Source: Spirometra erinaceieuropaei
Taxonomy: Eukaryota; Platyhelminthes; Cestoda; Diphyllobothriidea; Diphyllobothriidae
Direction: 5' to 3'
Length of the DNA: 64,000 bases
NCBI GenBank assembly: GCA_902702965.1
Contig: CACRXP010001262.1
Span: forward strand, 2,373-66,372
A program made the position numbers and the translations under genes. This document shows positions 1-10,422 of the stretch, one piece after another (the first letter of the stretch is position 1; every line of letters begins with the position of its first letter). A model generated the notes under the pieces. That model saw nothing but the letters and a program-made list of their open reading frames with translations. It was not told where the DNA came from and ran no database searches.

Positions 1-860
1 ACGATACTTTCGACTGCCAAACCTGACGTCATAATTTTTGTGCCGAAGTTACTTTCTGTAGGCTCGCTTCGGTCTCGTGATCAGCACATCTCAACCATGG
101 CGACAGAAGAAAGCTGTGCGGGTTCTTTCCTACCCATGCGCGCGTGACGGTACAAGTGAAAACATGCGGCTGAGAAGGAATGACGCCTGCAGAGAATGTT
201 GGAGCGCCGTCATGGAGGTTGATGCCATTATAGTTACTGCATAGGGACGTTTCGACTTTTTTAAAAAAATACTGGCTTGACGACAATGCTGTTGCAGTCT
301 GTGCTGGGGGGACACGATCTATCGCCCGACAATGACGGTAGAGCAGTGTAAAAGGTCTTCCAAAATCATCGACAAACGCTTATGAGTTCTCGTTGAGGGG
401 CCGTCCGCGCTGACCCTGTGCTCCTCAGTCAGAATTATATCCAGACATCAGGGCGTCCTCACCCTGGAAAGACCACCGTCAGTCTTGGAGGTTGAATGTC
501 TTACACAGCATCTGAGGGGACTGGGCCCGCGGGAATCAACACGTGTAAAAAGTTTCCTCCATCTGATTTCTTAGTCAACCAGTTTTCTGTCTGCCGTGAA
601 CTCTGGTGTAATTGGAAACGCCTTTGTATGAATGAGACTTCATTTTGAGCTGCGTTCTTGTTTATTAAGACTGTGTGCAATCGGCCTTTTTCTTGTCCAT
701 CAATCACCGTATTTTGCCATTTCTGCTGTTAAACTCTTCCTGGCGCTTTCGACCCGGCAGGTTTGAGCGCTCCCTTGACAGTGGCGGGGATGACTTCCAA
801 CTGCGGGGGACGTGTTCCTCCGTCAGGGTTTTAATTTGGCACATCGTGGTTCGAAATGGC
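1..860. other. No gene recognised
   Basis: Only short overlapping reading frames are present, and none has a recognisable domain, splice context or family match. I see no repeat here that recurs elsewhere in the window. Confidence 0.5.
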
Positions 861-1034
861 ATTACCGACAAAGACAAGGGAGACCGGAATGGCCACTTCT
901 GGTTTATTAGCCGTCGTCAGCAAGTCATACCCAATCCCGAAGTGTGGAACACCCGAGGCTCGAACTCACGACCTGTTAGTTAGAAGTCCACGCCTCTAAG
1001 TACTGGGCCACGTGCCCGTTGCCCTGTCGGTTTC
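861..1034 (-). repeat. tRNA-derived SINE, full-length copy
   Basis: Read on the minus strand, the head resembles a tRNA gene: an A-box-like TGGCCCAGTACTTAG is followed by a B-box-like GTGAGTTCGAGCC. The body ends in CTCCCTTGTCTTTGTCGGTAAT. The same unit recurs at 31790-31882 plus 32528-32665 and around 40787-40918. It sits head to head with the next copy, so the two form a near-palindrome of about 300 bp. A RNA polymerase III origin is inferred from the boxes. No poly-A tail is visible. Confidence 0.7.
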
Positions 1035-1167
1035 TGACTTCTAACGAACAGGTCGCGAGTTCGAGCCCTAGGTGTTCTACACCTCGGGGTTGGGTGCGAT
1101 TGGCTGACAACGGTTAATAAGCCACAAGTGGCCATTCCAGTCTCCCTTGTCTTTGTTCGTAATAAAA
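1035..1167 (+). repeat. tRNA-derived SINE, 5'-truncated copy head to head with the previous one
   Basis: It begins at the ACTTCTAACGAACAGG part of the tRNA-like head, keeps the B-box-like GCGAGTTCGAGCCC, and ends CTCCCTTGTCTTTGTTCGTAATAAAA. It is the inverted partner of 861-1034 and is diverged from it, so this looks like two insertions or an inverted duplication rather than a recent palindrome. Confidence 0.65.
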
Positions 1168-3300
1168 TTCTGCCTTTATCATGCACCGCTGTGCGCCTGC
1201 TGGTTGGGCTCGAGAGAGAGAGCCCCTAAGGCACACCGGAACGAGTGAGTTCCGTAAGAACGATCGGTGAGCGCCCCCTAATATCGTGGTTCGTTGAAGA
1301 GTTCACGCCCGGATTCGACCAGAGCCACTGCTGCCGTGTCCAGCCTCATCGGCTATATCTGCGGTTGAATTTGCATCATCTTGGGGGACTAGCTGGCGAC
1401 AATCGGTCCACCGCTGGACGCCTCCTCCGCTCCCCTCCTCCCCGCCTTTGTCACGAGCACGTAATCCACCAGTTGCCGTTGACAGATCCGAAAGCGTATT
1501 TATGTTGTCTTCTCTGCGATTGAGAGGCCATGTTCTGCACATAATATCTCTGCAGAAGCAGTTCGCCACCGTTGCAGTGATCCGTCCCAGGACGACAAAG
1601 CAGACCTCCGCAGATAGCGTGGTCTATGCGCACTCGAGCGTCTACCTCCAGGAACAGACGCAACCAGGTCGTGCAGATGTTCGTTGGACTTCCCCCTCGC
1701 GCCGTAATTGTATCCCATTGAATTGGCTTAGACGCTGGTAGATTTCTCTCTTGAAAAGTCAAGTTGGCAAACACGTGTTTTCGGTAATTCCTCGCCAGGC
1801 CAATACGGTTAAATGAAGGAATGAAAATGTACAAACGGTGTTTATAGGCGTCTCAAGGGCTATTAAGTCATTAACACTCATCTTCCCCACGCCGCCCGCA
1901 TGACGAGGTCGGCGGGTTTTGGCCCTTAGAGCTAGGGGAGGGAGGTAAGAGAGTCTTTGAGTGATGTTCCTGGATTGAGTGCATGGAGTATCCATCACTG
2001 TAATTAAGGATTTGAGGCGACATGCCGTCATCACTTGTGGTTGGCGTTGGCCACGACAGAGAGAGCGCTTGTGTCAGGCCTTTCTGACAGCATAACACCG
2101 GATTCGCTAGCCGTATAACCACTGCCTCGGTAGTTGCCAGTATCCGTTGGCGTAGGCCTTTAGAGAAGCTTGTTGGTGTCCGATAGACAGCCGCCCCAGT
2201 AAAAGGTGCAACTTGCACTGACCTTATTCAGCTGCTTTTCTTCCGAGAAGTGGGCCTCACTGAGTTCGACGACGTTCACGCTGTAAAGAAACAGTTCTGG
2301 GGGTGAGCAAAGCCGTCGACTGTCTGCTAAAATACTCAAAAGTGAACGTACGTCCTAGGTTGCCGCGGTAAGCGGGACCGCCTGCTTAGCGTCCACGACC
2401 AACATCCAGCAAGGGATCTAATTTCATCCCAGCGAGGCCGTAAATAGCGCTTCCCTCAGTAGACGCCTCAAGTAACTCAACTCACCGTGAACCGCGACTT
2501 TAGTTTATTGGGAAAACCACTTGAATTGACCTAAATCACCTGCGCGTCACCTTGTGTGGTTTTGAGGTGTTTGGGCTGTTGGACTCTACAACGAGGAAGC
2601 ACGCGCACGCGAGTGCACGTTTGCGATTCATGCGACAAAAGCACGCGGATTTTCGAACTACACGGTCGTTGCCTCAACGGAAAGGCTCGTTTTATCGACC
2701 TCGCTTTCCAAAAGCAAGCCGGGATTGTGCTCCGGACGTCATAAAATTAAAGTGGCCAATGAATGCCCTTGAAGAAACTTCGCTTCTGTCTGCATTCGCG
2801 GTGGCAAGAAAAGGTTTTTACCAGGAGCCTTACTAGCAATGACAGGACCCGGGTTGCCGTTTGTGGCTTCTTTTCCGTCGTCAGCTGATCCTACAGCAAA
2901 CTCTGGCGTGGCAAAACTGGGGCTTTAGTCCAAATCCAATTGATATTTTAACTCAACCAATGGAGTCACCACCTTGCGCACCCTTCACTCTGATTGGAAA
3001 CATTCAAGGTCATGTTGGAGTTGCCGCTCGCCAACCCGACTTGACCTGAGGGTAGAATACGGACGCTTAAACGTTGCCTTTGCACCGCCATTTAAAACTC
3101 TGGAAGGCTGTCGTTTTTGTGATGAGTAAGCAATAGTCTATCCGTTTCTTGTCGACAATGGTAGAAGAGTAGTGAATGACCGTTTCTGGCACATTTGACG
3201 TCCCAGCTCTTCAAATTTCCTCAGAAATCAATCACTAACTTGAAGTAAATCAGTCTATTTGAGACTTATAGGCTCAGTCTGAATTTTTGTATGAATATTT
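1168..3300. other. No gene recognised
   Basis: The longest open frame runs on the minus strand at 1451-1834 (about 127 codons). It has no motif I recognise and its composition is ordinary. A plus-strand frame at 2552-2836 is likewise anonymous. I see no splice signals or repeats that would support a gene. Confidence 0.4.
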
Positions 3301-3359
3301 AGGTCGAAATCCATCAGCCACCGCGGAATAACCGCGTAATATTCATAAACGTCGCGGAA

Positions 3360-3430
3360 CCCACTGATGAGCCGAACCTCTCACAGCTGCACCATGCAGC
3401 GGCAAAATATCGGCGAAACACTTGCCTGGG
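3360..3430 (+). ncRNA. Type-I hammerhead ribozyme, long stem II (Smalpha-like), copy 1
   Basis: Core CTGATGA at 3364-3370 is followed by GCCG. A perfect 6-bp hairpin GCTGCA/TGCAGC lies at 3386-3400, then come CGGC (pairing with GCCG) and GAAAC at 3415-3419. Flanking CCCA (3360-3363) and TGGG (3427-3430) form stem I. The cleavage triplet here is GCC, where the other two copies (10350-10422 and 33373-33445) have GTC, so this copy may be inactive. Homology runs downstream through GGGCTTTTAGCTAGCACCT to about 3457. Schistosome Smalpha repeats carry type-I hammerheads, which is why I use that comparison. Confidence 0.6.
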
Positions 3431-3679
3431 CTTTTAGCTAGCACCTGTTCTGTCAAGTTTGCTATATCGTGCTACCTCAGCATTTGACGTCGTCAGACAA
3501 CAACACGCCGTCTGTGCGGCAGTTAGACCAATCCGATAAGTACCGCTTCCCCGAGGAGTTTTTCTTCGCAAGGAAGAAGAACATGTGATCACTGGAACGA
3601 TATTCGTGCTATTCTCAGCTATCGGACTCCTACAGGAGCCCATTTCCGTAGGGTGCAACAACAATTGAACAGTTTCTTG

Positions 3680-4749
3680 CAGTCTGACAATGATGGAGGA
3701 GGTAGGCCGTGTCCGTGGCTGAAGTTCTCGTCCCGTTTCATTGCCGACCGTGTCAATATCCGCGTCCTCGCAAAGTCTGATTCCATTTCGTCCCCTACAA
3801 ACGACCTGTATAATGGCAGAAGATCAGTTATGCTATTGACTGGATCCTCGGGAGGGCCCTACGCGAGAGAAACGGCGTTGAGTTTGCACCCGGACATCGA
3901 CTGACTGATCTCGACTATGCCGATGATATCGCCTTACTTGCTTCAAGTTTTGGTGATCTGCAGTCTATGCTGTCACGGGTGAACAAGGTCGCCCAATCGG
4001 TCGGTTTATCCAGAAACGCTGGGAAGGCCAAAGTGTTTTCAAGCTGCTTCCCTGACCTGGAGAAGGCACCCCTCGGGATTAATGGCTTTCAACTTGAAGA
4101 AGTAGACAGTTTTAAATACATCGGGGTGAGGTTGCTGCCTACTGGACAAAGTAAGGACGACATTGTCTCCCGAATCGATGCTGCCCACTGGGTTTTCTCA
4201 AGCCTTCGGAAATGCCTATGGATCCGACCTGACCTATCCATCGCTATTGAGATTCGTGTGTACCGTGCGTCTGTCCGGTCTGTCCGGTCTGTCCTTCTCT
4301 ACGGTTGTGAATGCTGGGCTTTGCGCGTGGAGGACGAGCGAAAACTGGAGGTATTTGACTGTCACTGCTTGAAGACCATCCTTCGAGTGAAGTTCACCGA
4401 CATCGTCTCAAATGAGACAGTCCGCGTTCGCTGCGACAACATCGCAAGGATAACTCAGGCCATCCAAGAAAGACGACTGAAATGTTTCGGGCATGTTCTT
4501 CGTCGTCCACTTCAGGAGCTCAGTGTTACTACCCTTGATCCGGCACCGTTGCCCCATTGGAGGCGTCGAAGAGGAGGTCAGTTCAAAACCTGGCTCGATA
4601 CAGTTCGTCAAGACATGGAGGTGGTTCTTGGACCTTTGGTATTCGGTCTACGTCGTTGGAGAAGGGAATGGGTTGAGCTGTCCAGATCTGCTGCCGCGGA
4701 TCGTCACGCGTGGAGAGGTACAGTTTGTGACATCATCGAGGCCGGCTAG
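3680..4749 (+). pseudogene. Non-LTR retrotransposon reverse transcriptase, C-terminal remnant
   Basis: Clear homology runs from about 3820 to the stop at 4747-4749. The frame contains a YAIDWILGRAL segment, the catalytic YADD motif at 3916-3927 (context LTDLDYADDIALLA) and the thumb. It then has the C-terminal region typical of invertebrate endonuclease/RT elements, with LLYGCECWALRVED and RRLKCFGHVLRRP. The 5' part is decayed: SPTNDLYN lies in another frame near 3800, and a stop precedes the RT segment. The endonuclease and RT fingers are missing. The catalytic Asp pair is kept, but no functional protein could be made. Immediately downstream is a short AAGTACAAGTAAG tail and then a PLE fragment. 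I do not assign a clade beyond non-LTR. Confidence 0.85.
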
Positions 4750-4765
4750 ATGAGGCATGATCGCA

Positions 4766-5040
4766 GCCGTATCAAGTACAAGTAAGAAGTTGGGACAGGA
4801 GACATATTTTATAAACAACACCCGACTGCACCCCTGCCTCCAACCGATTCTTCATGTGCATGATTCTCGTACGTATCGTGGCTGTCGGACGATGTTTGAT
4901 ACCTACGTCAAACTCTGCGGCGATGCGGCCTATTGCATCCGATCCATTTACCATATGCCCTAAAGGGTGCTCCCCATTGACACCTCTTTCGCGTTCTTCC
5001 CTCGTGAACGCGTACGTAGGCAGCAGTTGGTGAAGTTTTC
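4766..5040 (-). pseudogene. Penelope-like element fragment (linker to start of GIY-YIG)
   Basis: On the minus strand the frame reads ...GRIAAEFDVGIKHRPTATI and then QSGVVYKI. This parallels the ERIAAELGVGIAHLPKAT...QSGVVYRI segment of the PLE at 13784-14530. It therefore covers the region between RT and endonuclease plus the GIY half of the GIY-YIG motif, and is cut off before YIG. It abuts the 3' end of the non-LTR remnant, which suggests one inserted at the edge of the other. Confidence 0.7.
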
Positions 5041-6089
5041 CGGTAGCCGCTCCCCTATTAATTGGTTACCGCGTCACCGTGGTTCCTGTACACGTCCCTC
5101 TGATTCGCTGCAGTACGCTTTTGTCCTAACAGCCTCGTTTATGCACTATCGAGTCCTCCTATCCACCCATCTGAGGACAGGGGAGGCCAGGGAGGGAACA
5201 TTTTGGCATAGAAGTTTAACAGTCATTTTTTGTGTGAAATCGGTGCGAGAACGCTATTCGCCCAACTGTGCTGTTAAATGGTGGAAATCGGGTGGACTTT
5301 TTTCGCCATAGAAAGACACAATTCTGTTGCACCTTTTATGCTTATGTCTATGTAGGTGCCCGTTACGTGCATACAACCCAAGCCGCACGTTAGCTGGAAG
5401 CAGGACTTTGCTGGAACAAACTTCGGCTAGGATATGGTTTATGGTTGGGGTCGACTACTCCGCCTTGAACAAAAGAGCTGAACTTTGTGATTTCACAAAT
5501 TTTGATCGTCCACCTTGTCACCAATTCAAGGAGGACACTATTTTTACCATTTGATGATTATAGTAAATGAATTTCATGCCCCTTTGTAGGTATTGCAATC
5601 TCGTATTTTTACTCCGGTGACTATCTTTAGACATCTTGACCACCCTCACACAACAGCCACCGGCAGGTGTTTTTATTCCTTTCTCTGGCACACACACACA
5701 AATGAATAATGCCAGTTATTTTCTTCTAGCATAATTGCTCCAGAGTAAGTAACCCCGGTTATAAACCACACTTTTGCCGAACTTCCAGTTTACAACCCTG
5801 CAGGGATTTGAAGACCTTTTTGTGTCCCCCATTCTGTTCGTCGTTCCGTGCTTTCCCTCCCGGTTCAGTGGTGAATTCTGTAATCTGCTATCACGAGCCA
5901 GCGCTAACCAGTGAGGCGCATCTCCTTGGGTGTAATGATATCAGCCTTCGTCCTCTTGCAAGCCCTCAGATCTTTCCTTATTTCTTCTGCAGCCCTCATT
6001 TTATGCGGCATGGATGCCGCTTCGCAGCATCAGTCGCATGCCTGTGGTAGCACTTGCACGACTTCTCAATTTGGCAATTTTTAAAGCCG
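5041..6089. other. No gene recognised
   Basis: Short anonymous frames only. A small CA-rich run lies near 5690. I see no repeat family member or splice structure. Confidence 0.4.
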
Positions 6090-6531
6090 CCCGTTATTCT
6101 GGCCGGGTTGTTCGCCGCTGTGTTTCGGCGTCCACAGATCGCAGCACTTATTTTATGCCTTCCACTGCCTCTTGCAGGGCGCTCTATGTAATTGCTTCCG
6201 CCATCTCTATGCCCCAGTATCCGGCCTAATCGCCGCAATTTCGCCAGCCCCTACCACCCATACGTGGCCGCCTTCGTACCAAGTGTCCGGGGCCGGGGCT
6301 TTGGCGGGGGTTGAGTCTTGCCTGCACACCCCCCCCCCTCCACCGAGCTCGCCACCTGCAAGCCTTTGCTGTGGTGCCGCCTTGTCGGCGCCCATCTCTC
6401 CCCGACCTAGAGCTAAATTTAACCGTCTCCTGTCAACCGCTTCACCGTCCTTTCTGAGTTTTCGATTTCTGATTGGGTCTTTTGTCCAGCCCTTTACTTT
6501 CATGTGTAACAACGCTAAAGCAGTATTCTAG
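6090..6531 (+). other. Long open frame of unknown meaning, proline-rich
   Basis: About 147 codons stay open to TAG at 6529-6531. A pyrimidine-rich stretch ending CTCTTGCAG at about 6176 could be a splice acceptor opening an exon here. The peptide includes THTPPPPPSSPP and LSAPISPRP segments, but the C-rich DNA alone could give such a peptide by chance. I recognise no domain. A chance frame is at least as likely as an exon. Confidence 0.15.
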
Positions 6532-6914
6532 TTTCCATTGGCTGACCTGCCACTGCTACCAGCAGTAGTCGTCGGCCTAAGAGCTTACAGCCGTTGGGCG
6601 CATTTTACAACCAGTGGCCTTTTAGGGTTCAAATTAAATCCCGTTTAACGCAAACAGCTGTTTGCCAGTTGGGTGTAGCTGACCTCGAATTTCAAAATCA
6701 AGGAGGCGTTGGTCGGTAATTGGGGTTTTTTGCTCAGATTATTCCTTTGCAGTGCCTCGGACGAAGAAAATAGGCTGGCCTTGCGGGTCGGAAGGGAGAA
6801 GATATCGACCAGTGGGTGGAGCTCTGAGGTAGCGCATCGGGGAAGGGGGAGGTCTGCCGCCAATCGCATCCGACGGCACATCCGCATATACTGCTTAATC
6901 TCATAAATTAAATT

Positions 6915-7715
6915 CCAGGTAGTACTCATAAAATTTTGCGATGAACGTGGACTATGTTTTATGCTTCATAAGGAACTAATAAACGGGCAGATAGAACGCC
7001 ATTTGAGTAGACATTTCACAGTTTTGGGGAAACCTCACAACAAAAAAACTTTTTAAAATCAGAATAAATACCCTTTCTTCTAGTAGGAAATTGGGAGGAG
7101 TGATTTGCTACTAAGTGAGTGCACGAAAGGATATTTCTGTGAATGTTCTCTGAGAGTTATATTTTAGTTTATAAGGGCATCGGAAATCGATTGGAAAAGT
7201 TCACACCACTTAGGCCATCCTTTTTACCGAGTGCAGTTTTTGCAGGTGGCCGGAAGGAAGCGCATTCTGTACGATACTCAATAATGAAACCTTATTTACG
7301 TAGTCCGTCATAGTTAAACACGTTAAACATTTCATGCGATTTTTCACCGTTATCTGTCCGTTTTAATAATCCGTATGGAGTATGATTTTCAAAAAATGAA
7401 AGATGCCTTTTCCTCAAGTAGAAGATTCTAAGAAGACAAGAGAGAACATTTTCGTGCGCGTTCTTTATAAAATGTAATCGAATTTGTTAGGGCACAGAAG
7501 ACTAGTGGGTCAATTTTATGCCACCTAGGTGGTCATTTTTTACACAGTGACGTCTTTGCAGACGGTAGAAAACAAACTCATTCAAAAGCTAGCACTCTGG
7601 TGTACTGCATGACGACATTACAACCCTACTTATGTAGTCTTTTGGAATCTAGAACATACTTCAGAACTTCGGTTAACATTTCAATAGATAGCACATCAAT
7701 TGTATGTAGATTTTT
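6915..7715. repeat. AT-rich fold-back element, right-hand part, degraded
   Basis: Segments here match the right half of the complete element at 55085-56079: ACTCATAAAATTTTGC, the middle TACCCTTTCTTC region, and the end CAGAACTTCGGTTAACATTT at about 7664-7685. No coding capacity is visible. Confidence 0.55.
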
Positions 7716-7796
7716 CTAACCGAAATCGAATCGCAGAATTTCAGTTAATATGTCATGAGTAATGCACACGACAGTTCCACCGTCGATTTCGACGAT

Positions 7797-8125
7797 GTCC
7801 ACCGTGTGCCCCACAGCAGATGGTGGGAGCAGAGACGGTGACTTGCGCAGGGGTTTATAGTGCCGGTAGACTTGCGCTGCATCTACCTACACTCTCTCCT
7901 CCTCCCCGCCTGAGCCCGGTATCAAGACAGAGTCAAGAAGACTGGAGACGAAGGAGGCCGCAGGTGGATGGTTTGAACGGATCCTCGCCTTGGCGCTCTA
8001 CTCCGCACCCCCTGCTCCGCACAACAAATGACCAGGATTTTGACCGCCAAAGCAGTGGTCCCAGTTGTGCGACGACTGCCGACAACAGGGTCTGCCAGCG
8101 CACCCCCTGCATGTTGACATTTGTT
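7797..8125 (+). repeat. GC-rich dispersed repeat (family D)
   Basis: It begins GTCCACCGTGTGCCCCACAG and includes GACTTGCGC..., CATCTACC, CACTCTCTCCTCC, GGTATCAAGACAGAGTCAAG, and an ACAACAAATGACCAGGATTTT end. The same unit recurs at 15080-15365 (minus), 24740-25010 (minus), 26465-26725, 45915-46085 and 49630-49850. It is non-coding. It could be a SINE or part of a larger element, since no termini or target duplications were found. Confidence 0.6.
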
Positions 8126-8308
8126 ATTGCGCACAGATAACACCTGCCAGAATCCGATATGGCCCCCGTGTTGGTCCAGCGCATCTAACACGTGGCCTGT
8201 TGGGGGGGGGGGGGGCAACACACACACCGCCTACCGTATTTCTGGCCTGAAGGGCTCTGACCTCACTTTTAACCGTCGGTCATCTTTTTTCCCCTTTCTC
8301 CCGCAGAC

Positions 8309-8641
8309 GTTTGGTCCTCCCAGGACGTAACAACTTCCGCGCCGTTAGCACAGCCGCCGCCGCCACCACCGTCGCACCAACAGCAGCCCCAAGCCCCCAA
8401 CAGCGCCAGCCGTCAGCACAACCATCACCAGGGTGATGAGCAGTGCACGGATCAGGGACAGCCAGCCGCCTCCTGTTCCAGCACACAGCCGCCCTCCGCA
8501 GGCTCAGGCACCTCCTCCTCCCCCTCTTCCTCCTCCTCGGCCTTCAGAAACTTCCCATGCGAACCCTTTAACCAGCCAATCAGTGAATACTCCTCTCTGT
8601 CTCAGCCCTACGCTTGCCTACCCTCATCAGACCTCCCCTGA
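8309..8641 (+). CDS. Probable terminal coding exon of an unidentified Q/S/P-rich protein
   Basis: A strong splice acceptor (CTTTTTTCCCCTTTCTCCCGCAG, AG at 8305-8306) opens a frame with 110 sense codons and stop TGA at 8639-8641. There is no internal ATG start, so it would be joined to an upstream exon, with AC at 8307-8308 completing a split codon. The peptide has a QPPPPPPSHQQQPQ stretch, a His/Asn/Gln patch, a serine run (SGTSSSPSSSSS) and a non-repetitive tail, FNQPISEYSSLSQPYACL. Such tails are common at the C-termini of transcription factors and other regulatory proteins, but I do not recognise the family. No neighbouring exon was found. The other two frames are closed, one early and one at about residue 44. 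Moderately sure it is coding. Confidence 0.5.
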   Translation, partial: VWSSQDVTTSAPLAQPPPPPPSHQQQPQAPNSASRQHNHHQGDEQCTDQGQPAASCSSTQPPSAGSGTSSSPSSSSSAFRNFPCEPFNQPISEYSSLSQPYACLPSSDLP

Positions 8642-8811
8642 CACAGACACACTAAAGAAGATGTGGAAGGGAAACCTCTACTGAGTCAAGCCGCCAGTTT
8701 TCTTCCTTGGGGGGGGGGGCTGTGGTTGGGCTCCGCTGATCGTCCGCAGGTCGTAACAGCCAGTAGTCCTGCGGTATGAAGGGGACTTGGCCATTGGAGC
8801 GGGCATTTAAT
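8642..8811. other. Possible 3' untranslated region
   Basis: This follows the stop of the exon and contains a G tract at 8710-8719. No AATAAA signal is visible before the next repeat. Confidence 0.25.
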
Positions 8812-8856
8812 TCGCACTCCGTTTCGGACTTGAATCCGTTGTCAGAGACAGCAGCG
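8812..8856 (-). ncRNA. Degenerate PLE hammerhead (minus strand)
   Basis: The minus strand reads GTCTCTGACAACGGATTCAAGTCCGAAACGGAG. CTGACAA replaces the CTGANGA core, stem II is shortened, and GAAACG remains. It is probably an inactive end fragment of the ACGU lineage. Confidence 0.45.
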
Positions 8857-9234
8857 GACGCACTGTGTATGGGACACGGCCCACCTACCGAAATTAACCG
8901 CTCCCGTGGACACCGCAGGTGTGCTCATGCTTGATGCCGTGGTGTCCGAATCACTCGCATTTGTGCCCTTAAGGTCCGTGATCTCCCAGCTGGTGTTGGT
9001 ACCGACTGTAATAGTTGTTCAGACAGTAGCTGACAAGTCCTGCCACTGGAAGCAGCTTTCGTCCACACTTACTGGTTTCATGAGGTTCGTCCGCACGCAC
9101 ACCTGCCCAGGCAAACTCTTAGCAGTGAATAGCGAGGCGTGAGGTTGCCGTGATTCTTGACCGACTTCGGGTCAGATAGCGAAAACTGGGGCGTCTTCTA
9201 CCCCCTTGTGAGTATTTCGGCCTGGTAAAACTTG

Positions 9235-9604
9235 GCTGGTGGAATCCCGTTCCGCCCCGTGGACCGTGACATTAATGTTGACACCATCTCTCCCCGCCGC
9301 TGGTGCGTGTTCGGCTATCCGCGTCCGAAGTTATCTTTATGTTTCCCCGACGTAGTTGTTTTACCCACAATTGGGTTAGATATGATAAACGACTACAGAC
9401 GTTTCTTGTCGCAAATGCGGGTATTTTGGCCTCATTACCTGAAACTTGATGGTTGTCTCCGCTCTGCGGGCCACCTCAAACCCAAGTGGCGCGAGAAGGC
9501 ACATGACGGCTTCAGGGACATCCCTGACTTGTGGGATTGTTCGCTAAACTTTGGAATCGACACGGTCTGGTCTAAGCGAAGATGCGAATTCCAGGAATTA
9601 GATA
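9235..9604 (-). pseudogene. PLE GIY-YIG endonuclease remnant
   Basis: On the minus strand the order of features matches the intact PLE frame at 52027-53103. There is a SEA-like segment ahead of the core, then VVYHI, then NNYVGET with downstream LRTRIAEH, broken by stops and frameshifts. The companion linker lies at 9771-9950, on the far side of the palindrome at 9604-9770, so the hairpin appears to have inserted into this PLE. Confidence 0.65.
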
Positions 9605-9770
9605 ATAAGAAGTAGAAGTTATCCCTGGAACAAGAGCATTATTCGCCTGACGTTTCGGGCTTACGCTCGAACCCATAATTATAGACAGTAACAGATACGG
9701 TTCGAGCGTGAATCCGAAAAGTCAGGCGAATAAAGATCTTGTTCCAGCGATTTCTTCCACTTCTTACAAA
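9604..9770. mobile_element. Palindromic solo PLE ends (two inverted hammerhead arms)
   Basis: Two arms of about 70 bp face each other around a loop of about 25 bp. Left arm: TAAGAAGTAGAAG...CTGGAACAAGAG...CGCCTGACGTTTCGGG. Right arm: the inverse, ending CTTGTTCCAGCG...CCACTTCTTA. The left arm keeps GAAACGTC on the minus strand; the right arm has GAAAAGTC on the plus strand. Both have lost the CTGANGA half. It contains nothing except PLE termini. Confidence 0.7.
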
Positions 9771-9950
9771 CGGTCTGGTCTCTCCTTTCGCCTTCACATG
9801 CACCGGTTGATGAAGTTACGCGGATTGCCATTCGCTCTGAGTACACTTTGAAGGTACCCATCTTTCGGTTAAGGAGGTTGTGTATGATCTGATAGGGTGT
9901 CCTTGTAGTGGCAGTTGCTCCTTACGTCTAGAGCATGTTTGTGGGTGCCT
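9771..9950 (-). pseudogene. PLE RT-endonuclease linker fragment
   Basis: The minus strand reads ...RANGNPRNFINRCM.RRKERPDR, matching FKANGCTHNFANRCIRKRDERPNR in the best PLE (52027-53103). It is the upstream continuation of the remnant at 9235-9604, with the palindrome lying between them. Confidence 0.6.
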
Positions 9951-10349
9951 ACCAACATTCGACTATAGCTTCATGAGTCACCGAACCCATCGGCATACTC
10001 GCGAATAGTTTCGTCGAACACGAAGTACTTTTTGAGGCACAGACTCGGTTTACGGTGGTTTCGGACGCTTCTGTGGCGACTCCTTGTTTCATCCAGTTTT
10101 CTTCACAGGGCTTATTCGAAGGATCCTGCTGTCAGGTGATAAAAGTGCTGATTGGATTGACCTCGCGTATCAGGGTCTCTGTACACTTCTCCCCAAGTTG
10201 CGTTGTTAAACTGACTGATGTTCGAATCAGCAGTCAGGAGGTTGCGAAGTCGGAACAGCGACAGTATCCCTAAGTTGGGGCTTCTTTGTGTGATGCAGTG
10301 TATCGGAGAAAGGGGGACGCCTACTCTGCGCACGCTGAGAAGGCCATGG
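9951..10349. other. No gene recognised
   Basis: Short overlapping frames without motifs. Confidence 0.35.
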
Positions 10350-10422
10350 GTCCGACTGATGGGCCGGACCCCTCGCAGCTGCATCCTGCATCGCGCAAGC
10401 TCGGTGAGGCACCTGTCTGGGC
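10350..10422 (+). ncRNA. Type-I hammerhead, long stem II, copy 3 (degraded)
   Basis: CTGATGG (10356-10362) is followed by GCCG, a long stem II loop, CGGT, GAGGC, and ACCTGTCTGGGC. The cleavage triplet GTC (10415-10417) and the TGGG side of stem I are preserved, but two core positions are changed. Together with 3360-3430 and 33373-33445 it shows that the ancestral stem III was probably ACA-CY-TGT. Confidence 0.5.

Noticed and set aside
861..1167. A functional tRNA gene
   Set aside because: Box-like motifs are present, but the cloverleaf does not close, and the unit recurs as a dispersed repeat with a SINE body.
9232..9615. Plus-strand frame of 127 codons
   Set aside because: It is the antisense of a PLE endonuclease; the minus strand carries the YVGET and VVY signatures.
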